Source: a virus. From it: 42,220 bases of DNA. Made by a program: the position numbers and the translations under genes. Below are positions 1 to 8,501 of the stretch, in pieces. Location: IMG/VR virus record IMGVR_UViG_3300027754_000186, positions 1-42,220 of that record. One strand, written 5' to 3'. The notes under the pieces are model-generated. The model ran no database searches. It saw only the letters and a program-made list of their open reading frames with translations, and was not told where the DNA came from. The first letter of the stretch is position 1; each line of letters starts with the position of its first letter.

Positions 1-203
1 GCAAATTTGATTTCATCATAAAGAGACAGCCAATGGTCGCGCTCTTCGCGAACCTCTGTCAGATGCTCTTCATTTTCAACCGCTCTCAATTCAAGTGTCT
101 TGCGTAGATCTTCAATCTCCATCAACAAGTCAGCTTGACCATCTCCACCATTTGCAAATCGTTTTAGAGCCTTTATGGAAAGGCTTCTGATGATGTCTTT
201 CAT
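1..203 (-). CDS. Partial coiled-coil protein (C-terminus beyond window)
   Basis: The reading frame starts at an ATG (complement of 201-203) and stays open to the left edge, giving 67 residues beginning MKDIIRSLSIKALKRF. A stretch rich in Glu, Arg and Leu (roughly residues 27-62, including EIEDLRKTLELR and EVREERDHW) looks like an amphipathic coiled coil. It is the last visible gene of the leftward sugar-modification cassette, 13 bases after the GT25-like gene. I do not recognise the family. It could be a small stand-alone coiled-coil protein or the N-terminal stalk of a larger enzyme; only the missing part would tell. Confidence 0.6.
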   Translation of the reverse strand, partial: MKDIIRSLSIKALKRFANGGDGQADLLMEIEDLRKTLELRAVENEEHLTEVREERDHWLSLYDEIKF

Positions 204-216
204 TTTAATGCTCAAA

Positions 217-816
217 TCAATCTGGAATCTCTGTGTCAAACTGGTCTGCGACCCTTGGGATAATTGAATAGGAATTCAGAAGATGACTCGATTTGAAGAA
301 AATCAGCAAATCAATTGGCGCGGAAATTTCAACTACCGTTTCGAGCAACGTCTTCAACGCTTTTCGTCGCACCATGTACGCATGCGTGCAGAGCGGGTGG
401 CATCGATACAGAGCATTGCCAACCTTTTCACCGACACGGCCCTGGGTGCAGCATGACCCGACAAAAATCATGTCCCAATCTTTTGGAACTTCTTCCAGAG
501 CGAGGTTGATGGATTCTTTCCATCCATCCCGAAGCATCACGTCATCTTCAAATATAAGCCAATGATCATTCTCATCTGACAGTTCAAGCGCGCTCCACAG
601 CATGATGTGCGACATCGTGCAGCCGATATGCTTTGGTCCGATATGTTCTGATCCGCTTGGGTCGTCAACTGTATACGGGATGGTTGCTTTAAGACCGGAC
701 TTTGCTCCGTTGAACCCATAGAAAAACTTGAACTCTTGGACACCATATCCCTTGAGCCTTTCCGTGACTGGTCCAATCCTCTCCGACCCCCGCTGCGTTA
801 TGACAATCGGTATCAT
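217..816 (-). CDS. Glycosyltransferase family 25-like protein
   Basis: This 199-residue protein resembles the GT25 family (LPS and collagen galactosyltransferases). It has the N-terminal strand MIPIVITQRGSER, the GCTMSHIMLW segment at 65-74 and the acidic LIFEDDV motif at 87-93, which in this family binds the metal and nucleotide sugar. I chose the ATG at 816-814 because it overlaps the upstream methyltransferase stop in an ATGA; a longer frame to 924 would read deep into that gene. It is cytoplasmic, with no signal or membrane segment. The substrate is unknown: phage structural proteins, phage DNA or host surface glycan are all possible. Confidence 0.75.
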   Translation of the reverse strand: MIPIVITQRGSERIGPVTERLKGYGVQEFKFFYGFNGAKSGLKATIPYTVDDPSGSEHIGPKHIGCTMSHIMLWSALELSDENDHWLIFEDDVMLRDGWKESINLALEEVPKDWDMIFVGSCCTQGRVGEKVGNALYRCHPLCTHAYMVRRKALKTLLETVVEISAPIDLLIFFKSSHLLNSYSIIPRVADQFDTEIPD

Positions 817-1433
817 TTCTTTGTTTTTTGATAGATAGAGAACACGCTTTCTTTCATGTCGAACCGCTCGATCAGCGTGCAGTATTTCTCCGCAAGCCGG
901 ATGGCGGTCTGCGTGGAATCCCAATTCACGTCATCCATGATCAAGTAGCCGCCGACCTTGAGCTTTGGAAGCCAGTTGACGACATCGCTGGTGGACGGCC
1001 ATTCAGCATGGTTCGCGTCGATGTGGACCATGTCCATGTCCGGGAGCGACCTAGAGGCGTCCCAAGATGACATACGACAGAACTGCATCTGACGAACAAC
1101 TTGAGCACGGACACAGTGGCCCACAAAAGCCTCGTAGTGGCCGTCCAGGTCTAGCTTCGACCACCATTCTTGGTTGGGGTTTGTCTCATCATCGATGCAA
1201 TCCTCTTTTTTCCATGAGTCGATTGCATAAACGGTTCCGCTACCGTTGAGCTTGCAGGCATAAGCCAGAGCGAGCGTGGACTTGCCCTCGAACACACCGA
1301 CCTCCGCGATATGTTGAGGCTTGTGGTCGAGAACAAGGCTTCCAATCTGGAACCCCTTTTCAGGGTCGCACCATCCACCCATCTTTGGATAATGGATTGA
1401 TACAAAGTCTTTTAGCAATTCATGCGGAGTCAT
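813..1433 (-). CDS. Class I SAM-dependent methyltransferase (Methyltransf_24-like)
   Basis: 206 residues with a Rossmann methyltransferase core. Motif I is HIAEVGVFEGKST, the acidic end of strand 2 is in VYAIDSW, and a later strand reads MVHIDANHAEW followed by GGYLIMDDVNW. This pattern matches the Methyltransf_24 type found in polysaccharide and sugar-methylation clusters. The start overlaps the stop of a second methyltransferase (ATGA, 1430-1433), and its own stop overlaps the GT25-like gene, so the three are probably translationally coupled. The acceptor is not visible from sequence; a sugar or glycan hydroxyl is the likeliest guess from context. Confidence 0.75.
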   Translation of the reverse strand: MTPHELLKDFVSIHYPKMGGWCDPEKGFQIGSLVLDHKPQHIAEVGVFEGKSTLALAYACKLNGSGTVYAIDSWKKEDCIDDETNPNQEWWSKLDLDGHYEAFVGHCVRAQVVRQMQFCRMSSWDASRSLPDMDMVHIDANHAEWPSTSDVVNWLPKLKVGGYLIMDDVNWDSTQTAIRLAEKYCTLIERFDMKESVFSIYQKTKK

Positions 1434-1996
1434 AATGGATAGATATATGTTACTGATTTTCTAAACGCAGGCTCATTGAACACGCTGATCATTGTTGATC
1501 TATGCCAACAAAGAGGGTCAGAGGCGATACTCAACGGCCTGTAACCACCATCTTGGATGTCGTTTGTGTTTCCTGGATACTCGTTGACGACAAGCGCGGA
1601 TTTATGCCGGGAAGAAATCGTGTCCAGAATCTTTCTGCACCTCGAAAACTCAAGATGTTGCAACACGTCTTTGATATGGACCAAATCAAAAGATTCTCGG
1701 ATGTCGCCGATGTCCCCAACGCTGATATCGGTTCCAATCGGGGCGCGAGTCTTAGCAATATCAACGGCGACTTGACTGACATCAATTCCTTTGTATCGGA
1801 TACCGGACAGGTCAACCATCGACATCAACTGCCAATCTCCGCATCCAACGTCCAATATAGACTTGATTGAGTTCTCGCGGATAAATGAGTTCAGGAACTC
1901 GACGTACTTGGCTGTGTTTTGTGCATGAGATCCGGGTCCAGAGCCTCCGTTCCACTCATCGTTCCGATAGATACGGTCAAAGGTATTTTGAAGCAT
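1430..1996 (-). CDS. Class I SAM-dependent methyltransferase
   Basis: 188 residues. The N-terminus FDRIYRNDEWNGGSGPGS is characteristic of a methyltransferase group common in phage and surface-sugar gene clusters. It is followed by motif I (ILDVGCGDWQ), the strand-2 acidic residue (YKGIDVS) and LVHIKDVLQHL (motif IV region). The start lies 20 bases inside the upstream glycosyltransferase gene, and the stop overlaps the next methyltransferase in an ATGA. It is unrelated at the motif level to its methyltransferase neighbour, so the two probably modify different positions or acceptors. Confidence 0.78.
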   Translation of the reverse strand: MLQNTFDRIYRNDEWNGGSGPGSHAQNTAKYVEFLNSFIRENSIKSILDVGCGDWQLMSMVDLSGIRYKGIDVSQVAVDIAKTRAPIGTDISVGDIGDIRESFDLVHIKDVLQHLEFSRCRKILDTISSRHKSALVVNEYPGNTNDIQDGGYRPLSIASDPLCWHRSTMISVFNEPAFRKSVTYIYPL

Positions 1997-2714
1997 ACTC
2001 GCAGTAAGTATTTTCTCGTTTCAAAATCTTCTCCTCCGTCAACGAGCGCATCGTCTGGTCGTGATAGGTCCGCCACAAATGAGCGATTGAACATCCAGAA
2101 AGAGAATGGATTCCATGCCAATACTTATTTGATTCACAGTGGATGAACCCCAACATCTCGAAGTCAACGACCTTGGCTAGTCCGGGATTTTCTTGATGCA
2201 ACTTCATCGGGTACTGGACCGAGATCTCGTTCCAGCCGCTCCCGTCGAACTCCTGCCATTTCTGGAGCCACTTCCATTGGAACCGGCTGTGCATCTTGGA
2301 GAACATGACCGCATTGCACAGGCCGATGGTCGGGTCCGAACCGCAGAACTCGCGACCGATGACCGTGTCGTGATCAAGCCAATCTTTTGGAAACGGAGCG
2401 ACCGTGATGGTGTCGGTGTCAGCATAGACTCCGCCCATCGTGTACAGGACGGTGTGGCGGATCAGGTCGGCTCGATGCTGATACTTTGGGATGTTGTTGC
2501 CGTTCCACTGTATCGGGTTGTCGATCAGCATCACGCGGACCGGAACCTTGGCCTTGAGCTTTTCCCATTGTTCGCCGGTTGGTTCCTTAGGCGTCCAAAG
2601 AAAAACGCTCCAGTCCGGGTTGTTTACCCAAGCTGAAGCGATTGCAATCCGTTCGCAGATGTGGAATCCGTCGTCGTGAAGGCCGTGTACGAAATGTATA
2701 TTTTTCATTATCAC
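1977..2714 (-). CDS. Glycosyltransferase with DXD motif (Gly_transf_sug / GT32-like)
   Basis: 245 residues. The segment RADLIRHTVLYTMGGVYADT (81-100) followed by DTI carries the DXD motif (DTD 99-101) and the preceding Gly-Gly-hydrophobic-Tyr of the sugar-binding-region GT family (OCH1/toxin-type, GT32). These enzymes are usually Mn-dependent and use nucleotide sugars. The first possible start is a GTG at 2714-2712 that overlaps the portal stop (GTGA); an ATG two codons later (2708) is the alternative. The direct overlap with the portal gene ties sugar modification to the late structural transcript. Confidence 0.75.
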   Translation of the reverse strand: MIMKNIHFVHGLHDDGFHICERIAIASAWVNNPDWSVFLWTPKEPTGEQWEKLKAKVPVRVMLIDNPIQWNGNNIPKYQHRADLIRHTVLYTMGGVYADTDTITVAPFPKDWLDHDTVIGREFCGSDPTIGLCNAVMFSKMHSRFQWKWLQKWQEFDGSGWNEISVQYPMKLHQENPGLAKVVDFEMLGFIHCESNKYWHGIHSLSGCSIAHLWRTYHDQTMRSLTEEKILKRENTYCEYASKYL

Positions 2715-4954
2715 CGCGCCAAGTCAGACTCGGCAGTTGCGTTCGCTCGCTGGATGTCCGCAGTCGTCTTCGCATTCCTGCGGGACAAATCTGCGTTCGT
2801 CTTTGCGTTCTGTCGTTGGATGTTGGCCATCGTCTCCGCATTCTGGCGAGCAATTTTTGCTTGGATATCCGCGTTCATCACAGCGGTGCGAGGGTCAGTA
2901 CCCTGCTGGATGGCCTGCGCCTGCTGCATCTGCGCTTGACCCTGTTGTTGCTGCTGGAGCATCTGCCCAAGCTGCTCGATTGTCTTTCCAAGCTCCTGAA
3001 GGTGCTGCGCGTATCCATCAACCTGTTGCCGGCGAGCGGGGTCAGTGGAAAGACGCTGCAAATGGTCTTGGACGTGTTGCCCGATACCCTGCATGAACAA
3101 CATGATTTCCTGTGGATTGCCACCACTTTGGAGCGATGAAGCAGCTTGGTTTGCCGCAGCCATGTGCGTGTCGATGTGGATCACGTGGTCCTGCGTGTCG
3201 GTGACAATCGGCATATTGCTCTGGTGGATGGACGCATGTTCGAGAACGGCAAGAGCGGCTTGGTCCTGGATGCGCGACGATTGAATTTGAGTTGGCAGAT
3301 ACCTATCCACCATCTGCTGACCAACCTGCGCCGCGATGTAGTCCTTGAGCAGATTGATCTTGCCGCCTTCGGGAAGCGCACCAGAAAGACTGAGCAATGA
3401 ACCAAGCAATTGCTGCTTCGCAAACTGAGAACCTTGGCCAACCGTCCGAGTAGCCTCAACGAAATCAATATCCATCATGGCTTGGACAGGAACTCCGCGC
3501 TCTTTGCATCGACGCTGGAACTCGATGGCGTCCTTGTCAGACTTCGTGATTGGGTTCAGGTTGGGATTTGAAGCGCGGTTGTATCGCTCCTCAAAGAACG
3601 AATCGAGTTGGTTGTAGTACCGGCTCAACTGGGTCTTACCAATCGCAGACTGCTGCGACACCATCACGTTCACCTCGAACGCCGTCTTGGGGTTTCCTTG
3701 GGGCTTGGAGAGCGATTGCCTGTACTGCGACAAGTTCCCTTGGAGCACGTTCTCAAGTTCCGCGTTGACCGCCATAGGCGCATCTAGGACGCCGGCGATG
3801 TTCTGCTGGATGACTTCGTAATCAGGCGGGAGAATCGCGTACGGACCCTGCTGCACCACGCTCGTCTTGCTAAGGGCGTTGGCGTTGAGCGGTCGGAACA
3901 GGATCTGGGTGCGAGCGAATGCGGCATCAACCATCGCGCAACGGAGCCGATTCTTCAACTCCATCGCCTGCAACATCTTGATTCCAAGACCCTTGACGCC
4001 GTGATGCTCGCCGTCGCCACGGTCGTAGTACATCGGATGGATGACCTGCTCCCATCGGCTGAATCGACGCAGCTTCCGGTACATGAACCCCTGGCTGTCG
4101 CGCTCATCGATGATAGCGTGACTGATCTTGCCATCGAATTCTTTGTAGAAGACGTGGCACATCAACACCACCTCGGACCGCGCAGAAAACGTGATATCGT
4201 TTGAACGAAGCTGACGCTGGAAGAACTCCCAATCGTATTGCACACCAGAGCGATACGGTTCAGGCATTGCGGCGCGGATACGCTGGCGAACGTAATCCAC
4301 ATTCCAACCAGTTGCTTTTGCAGCTTCCTCATCTTGGATTTTCTCGAACAAGTCGTCCACGCCCATGCGGGTACGGACAAGAGCAACCTTCCAATCGCTG
4401 ACGTTGGACTTGGTTCCATCAGGAACTAGCAAATCATTCGCCATGATGGCTTTGCATCGCCAATCGGTAGCGTCCTCAAAAATCAATGGACCATCTCCAA
4501 CGAGAACCATCTCTCGTTGCGACAACTGCATGATGTAATCAAAATCTTTGTCGAGCTTCTGAAGGCGGTCGAACTCTTCGGTGATGATCTTCGACCAATC
4601 CTCCCGCTTATCCATGTCGTTGCCGTAACCGGTGCGGATGTTTGCATAGGTCGGAACTTCGGCAAACACGTCGTAGAACGACGCCATCGCAAGCGACAAG
4701 AACGCTTCCGACTCGCGGAAATTGACGTTGGTGCGGAACGCTTGGTTATTGCGACGAAGTTCCGATGGATTGTATGGCGGATTTCCATCGACAAGACCGC
4801 GCAATTTAGAGCGCGTTGCATTACGCAACTGATCGGCCATGATCAGCTTCTGGAAGATTTCGCGGGCGGAAGCCGCATCAGCAAGGCGCGTCTCAGGAGC
4901 CTTACCGTCTTCATCGATGGTTTCGAGCGGGAGTTGGACTAGGTTGCCGTACAT
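2711..4954 (-). CDS. Portal protein
   Basis: 747 residues, the size of podovirus portals. The body has the mixed alpha/beta character of portals, with a long central region around residues 100-480 and a Gln-rich C-terminal arm (QQQQQGQAQMQQAQAIQQG). Position supports the call: it sits two genes after the large terminase, which is the classic neighbour. The last 54 residues (694-747) are an 11-residue repeat (NADIQAKIARQ, NAETMANIQRQ, NAKTNADLSRR, NAKTTADIQRA), suggesting a right-handed coiled-coil barrel extension. The start at 4954 lies 16 bases inside the preceding Cys-rich gene. No direct family signature motif exists, so the call rests on size, composition and context. Confidence 0.75.
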   Translation of the reverse strand: MYGNLVQLPLETIDEDGKAPETRLADAASAREIFQKLIMADQLRNATRSKLRGLVDGNPPYNPSELRRNNQAFRTNVNFRESEAFLSLAMASFYDVFAEVPTYANIRTGYGNDMDKREDWSKIITEEFDRLQKLDKDFDYIMQLSQREMVLVGDGPLIFEDATDWRCKAIMANDLLVPDGTKSNVSDWKVALVRTRMGVDDLFEKIQDEEAAKATGWNVDYVRQRIRAAMPEPYRSGVQYDWEFFQRQLRSNDITFSARSEVVLMCHVFYKEFDGKISHAIIDERDSQGFMYRKLRRFSRWEQVIHPMYYDRGDGEHHGVKGLGIKMLQAMELKNRLRCAMVDAAFARTQILFRPLNANALSKTSVVQQGPYAILPPDYEVIQQNIAGVLDAPMAVNAELENVLQGNLSQYRQSLSKPQGNPKTAFEVNVMVSQQSAIGKTQLSRYYNQLDSFFEERYNRASNPNLNPITKSDKDAIEFQRRCKERGVPVQAMMDIDFVEATRTVGQGSQFAKQQLLGSLLSLSGALPEGGKINLLKDYIAAQVGQQMVDRYLPTQIQSSRIQDQAALAVLEHASIHQSNMPIVTDTQDHVIHIDTHMAAANQAASSLQSGGNPQEIMLFMQGIGQHVQDHLQRLSTDPARRQQVDGYAQHLQELGKTIEQLGQMLQQQQQGQAQMQQAQAIQQGTDPRTAVMNADIQAKIARQNAETMANIQRQNAKTNADLSRRNAKTTADIQRANATAESDLAR

Positions 4955-5568
4955 GGTCGTTTTTTCCAGCAGTGATCCGGAAGGTTTTCGTTCTCTGTAC
5001 TGTCTGCAAATTTATAGAGCGTTTCAATAGGAAACCATACCAGGCTCCTGATAAAGCAGCCGCAAAACTCACAACTTTGTAGCTGTTCGTCAACAGGGGT
5101 GCTTCCGTGTTGAGAAAATGTTTTGACAGCATCTTTCAATACTCGCGCATTACATCCTGTGCATCCAAGCGGCTTTCTATTGAATCGACAGCCAGCGCAG
5201 ATGCTGGCGCGACGATTCGCCTCTTCTTGGCCCACTTTCCCTCCACCGATGGTCAATCCGTGGAGAAGACTCATGCTGAAACGGATAACGTCACCAATCT
5301 CCAATGATTTACGTCCAGCCGGCTTAGATAGCTCGACCTCGTCGTACGTGCAATCAGCCCCATTTCGGCACGCATATTCAACAATCAGGTCATCAAGGTT
5401 TCCCGGTATTTGGATGGCGTTCGCATTATAATGATTTTTTATGAACTCATGGAGTTGTGGCCATGAACCGCCAGCAATCTCGATACCTGTCTCTGGAACA
5501 CGATAATGCCATCCACCTGGGATGACCATGTGTTCGTTCAAGATTTTGTATCCAGTTCTTTTGTTCAT
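4939..5568 (-). CDS. Cys-rich putative zinc-binding protein between terminase and portal
   Basis: 209 residues, not assigned to a family. The C-terminal half contains closely spaced cysteines in CAGCRFN, GCTGCNARV and CEFCGCF plus a later Cys, consistent with one or two zinc ribbons. The N-terminal half (IPGGWHYRVPETG onward) looks globular. The start overlaps the terminase stop in an ATGA, and the 3' end overlaps the portal start by 16 bases, so it is part of the packaging operon. A role in DNA packaging or in a terminase-portal accessory function is an inference from position only. Confidence 0.6.
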   Translation of the reverse strand: MNKRTGYKILNEHMVIPGGWHYRVPETGIEIAGGSWPQLHEFIKNHYNANAIQIPGNLDDLIVEYACRNGADCTYDEVELSKPAGRKSLEIGDVIRFSMSLLHGLTIGGGKVGQEEANRRASICAGCRFNRKPLGCTGCNARVLKDAVKTFSQHGSTPVDEQLQSCEFCGCFIRSLVWFPIETLYKFADSTENENLPDHCWKKRPCTAT

Positions 5569-7250
5569 CCTTCGATTTGTTCGTCGTGATAGATTGAATC
5601 TGCTTCACGGACCAGCTTTTCCCAAACTTTGTCAACTTTAGTTGCTCTGGGTTCAAGGACAGCAGTTTTGCGAACCAAATCAAGCAAGACAACAGCTGCA
5701 TCCGCCAAGTCAGGCGATTTGCCGGTGCGTTGCTTCATCACGGTCTTGGTTTCTACCGATATCTTGCGCTTGGAATCGTCAAACATACGAGCGCAGAACT
5801 CCTGAAGCGTCTCGATGTCCATTCCTCCGACACGTTCTTCGACGACCCATTTACGCATCGAAAACCACAACTCTGTCACTTTTCGGTCGTATGCTTCGTT
5901 ACATGGCCTTGAATCCTCATCGCTGACCGGGATGGTCGAAGCGGATCCGCCGAACTCAACTCGATGAACAACGCCCCATTCTCGGGTCAATATGTCGGCC
6001 AATCCTCCTCCTTCGCCGCTTGAATCCAGAGCAAACTTGTCCGGTGGGACGCCCCGCTGAGAACACTCTTCTTTTACCCGGTTAGCAATCTGGTAATGGA
6101 CCGGCTCGGTTAGCTGTGCATTTGGAGAAATGTGGATCACGTCTCCAAAAAGGATGCTTACTTTATCGTTAGCGGTACCAACTTTTGCAAAACGAAGAAC
6201 GCATCGATCACCACCAAAACCGGGGTCCAAGCCGGCGACAACTTGGACGTTGGTAGTAAACACCAATTTTCTTGTAGGTGTGTACGTCTCGATGATTGAT
6301 TCCGACAGAACTGTCTTCACCATTCCGTCCGGCGACCAGAACCCGCGTGTGTACTTCCAGAACGTAGGAGACTGCTCGCCCTCATGGCGCATGGCCGACA
6401 GAACTTGGTCGTGCGTGATCAGATAGGGATACTTCGTGCGTCCCTCGCTGATGTTTGGAGACTTCATGCCGTCAAACCGTCGGCACATACCGCGTTCTGT
6501 CAGCCAATGCTGGTCCTCGATGGTGACGCTGCGCCATCCCTTTGCCGGCGTGCAGAACCGTCCATGAGGGTCGTACTTTGACGCAGGGTTTCCGATGACG
6601 AGCATCTTGAACTCGCGACAGCCTTTGCTCAGGTTGGTACAAGCCTCGAAAGCTGCTTCGGGAGTGTCCGTAGCTTCGTCGATGATGACCATCACCCGCT
6701 CTGCATGGATACCCTGGATGTTGGCCACCGCCTTGGACGTGTTGCCCTCTGCGACAGCAATCGCGGATATCGAGTGTCGATCATCGCCCTTGATTGCCTG
6801 CAAAGACATCTTGGAATCGACCATGTTGCCAGGGAATCCGCGAGATTTACGAACCAATTCCTGAAGATTGGCCCACATACGCTTCCGGATCATCTTCGCC
6901 GTGGTGGAAGTAAGCACAACGGTTGTCTTTGATGGATTAGCAAGCCACCAGACAGTTGCGAAAAGCGTTGCGCCAAAGGTCTTTCCGCTTGCTCCGCATC
7001 CTGCCCATCCAACGTAATCATGTTCGCAAAGGCTTTCCACTTGAGCTTCTAGCCAAGGATTCCAACTCATCTTTGGCCATACCATTTTGCTGACGTTAAC
7101 GAAATGGTTGAATGTTCCAAGTCCGCCTTCATTTGGCTGAAGACGATTGCGAAATGCGTACAGTTCTAGTTCAAGATCTGGAATCTTTACCGGTGAACGA
7201 ATCCCGTACTTGTGATTGATCAATGGATGCTCAGACACTGGTTCAGACAT
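5565..7250 (-). CDS. terL: Terminase large subunit (ATPase and nuclease)
   Basis: 561 residues with both terminase domains. The Walker A-like loop GCGASGKT is at 84-91, and Walker B with its catalytic glutamate, VMVIIDE, at 186-192. The RNase H-like nuclease has candidate metal-binding acids at D342 (GLDPGFGGD), D409 (ALDSSGEGG) and D514/D517 (SPDLADAA). It drives DNA translocation into the prohead and cuts the concatemer. I start at the ATG at 7250; a longer frame to 7316 would overlap the divergent fibre gene. It heads the leftward packaging operon. Confidence 0.93.
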   Translation of the reverse strand: MSEPVSEHPLINHKYGIRSPVKIPDLELELYAFRNRLQPNEGGLGTFNHFVNVSKMVWPKMSWNPWLEAQVESLCEHDYVGWAGCGASGKTFGATLFATVWWLANPSKTTVVLTSTTAKMIRKRMWANLQELVRKSRGFPGNMVDSKMSLQAIKGDDRHSISAIAVAEGNTSKAVANIQGIHAERVMVIIDEATDTPEAAFEACTNLSKGCREFKMLVIGNPASKYDPHGRFCTPAKGWRSVTIEDQHWLTERGMCRRFDGMKSPNISEGRTKYPYLITHDQVLSAMRHEGEQSPTFWKYTRGFWSPDGMVKTVLSESIIETYTPTRKLVFTTNVQVVAGLDPGFGGDRCVLRFAKVGTANDKVSILFGDVIHISPNAQLTEPVHYQIANRVKEECSQRGVPPDKFALDSSGEGGGLADILTREWGVVHRVEFGGSASTIPVSDEDSRPCNEAYDRKVTELWFSMRKWVVEERVGGMDIETLQEFCARMFDDSKRKISVETKTVMKQRTGKSPDLADAAVVLLDLVRKTAVLEPRATKVDKVWEKLVREADSIYHDEQIEG

Positions 7251-7304
7251 AGTTTGGCCTTGCAATAGTTCTCGCTGCCATTGAGGTTCTGCGAAAGGAA
7301 AATT
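7251..7304. promoter_or_regulatory. Divergent gap between terminase and fibre gene
   Basis: Only 54 bases separate the leftward terminase and the rightward fibre gene, so any promoters for the two late operons must be packed here or overlap coding sequence. A Shine-Dalgarno-like AAAGGA precedes the fibre ATG. I see no convincing bacterial -35/-10 pair. Confidence 0.35.
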
Positions 7305-8498
7305 ATGTCGTCGCAACTTGTTTCTTCATCCGGTTGTTGCACCCCTTGCGACACGACTCCGATTGTCGTCAACATCCCTGGACCTCAGGGCGCGACTGGT
7401 GCTGCTGGCGCGAACGGCACGAACGGAATCAATTCGTTTTGTACGACCACGGCATCGTTTATCACTCCCGCTCTTGCGTCTAGCGTTTTGGTCTATGTAA
7501 ACGCGACCGACTTTCTTCCTGAATCGGTTGCCGGTCAGTTCTTTGTATCCGTGCAGGGTCTAGGATACATGCAGGTCACGTCGGTTGATGGGCTTCAATT
7601 GACCCTTCAGAATCCAGCCTCTGGACTGTTGAGCATCCCGAACGCGATTCCGACCACGGTTATTCCTATTGGTTCGCTCATCAGCCTCGCTGGCGCAATC
7701 GGTCCGCAAGGAACTCCTGGACTCGCCGGTGGAGCTTCTTCGGCTGGAACATACATAGTTCGTGTTCCTGATGCTTCGATTCCTAGCGCGACCGCCCTTA
7801 ACTCTCTTTCTGCTGGATATGTAAAAACCCTTGGAAGCTCAGGGTCTGGAGCGATTAACACCTCTACCACTGTTCCGGTTGCAGATATCAGCGGTGTCTT
7901 GACTGTCGCAAAAGGTGGAACCGGTGTCGCAACTGTTCCGACCAATGGACAGATTCAGATTGGAAATGGTTCTGGATACACGGTCGCAAGCCTTACCGCT
8001 GGCGCGAACATCACAATCACTCCCGGCGCTGGCACAATCACCATTGCTTCAGGGACCGCGACGTTCAATTACGTTACGTTTACCCGAAGAGTGACTGGAA
8101 GCGCGTTAGGCCCGTTTTACACAAATAACCCATTTAGCCTTACAGCTTTTCCATCAGGAACGTGGGCTACGCTTGATACATCTTCTGGATTTGTAGCGGC
8201 AACTGGTCGATATGTTGTTCCTTATACTGGATATTATCGCATTGATGCATTATTTAATATACTCTCCAGTGCCCCTCCGTCGAGCGGAACCGTGACATTG
8301 AATAAAAACGGTTCTGCTATTTTTACAAGTGCTTCATTCAACATAGATACAGTGGGCCAGCCTTCTGCTGTAATTGCGTTTTCATACATAGACCTGGCAT
8401 CAAATGTCGGTGATTATTATGATGTCTCAATTACTAATTCTGTTCTATCTTCCGCACAAGCCGGTTCTTCATTCTCCGTTCAACGAATCCAAGCCTAA
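7305..8498 (+). CDS. Collagen-like tail fibre protein with C1q-like C-terminus
   Basis: 397 residues. A Cys-containing N-terminus is followed by Gly-X-Y triplets (GPQGATGAAGANGTNG, about residues 28-43, and a second short run GPQGTPGLAGG near 140). A phage fibre repeat (VAKGGTGVATVPTNGQIQIG) follows. The C-terminal ~140 residues form a beta-rich globular segment resembling C1q/TNF-like trimer heads (GYYRIDALFN, VTLNKNG). This is the architecture of a trimeric receptor-binding fibre. The ATG at 7305 follows AAAGGA; an in-frame ATG at 7281 lacks such a signal. It is the first gene of the rightward virion operon. Confidence 0.8.
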   Translation: MSSQLVSSSGCCTPCDTTPIVVNIPGPQGATGAAGANGTNGINSFCTTTASFITPALASSVLVYVNATDFLPESVAGQFFVSVQGLGYMQVTSVDGLQLTLQNPASGLLSIPNAIPTTVIPIGSLISLAGAIGPQGTPGLAGGASSAGTYIVRVPDASIPSATALNSLSAGYVKTLGSSGSGAINTSTTVPVADISGVLTVAKGGTGVATVPTNGQIQIGNGSGYTVASLTAGANITITPGAGTITIASGTATFNYVTFTRRVTGSALGPFYTNNPFSLTAFPSGTWATLDTSSGFVAATGRYVVPYTGYYRIDALFNILSSAPPSSGTVTLNKNGSAIFTSASFNIDTVGQPSAVIAFSYIDLASNVGDYYDVSITNSVLSSAQAGSSFSVQRIQA

Positions 8499-8501
8499 CC
8501 A

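Noticed and set aside
7281-7304. Upstream ATG for the fibre gene
   Set aside because: It lacks a ribosome binding site and would add eight basic residues; the ATG at 7305 follows AAAGGA.
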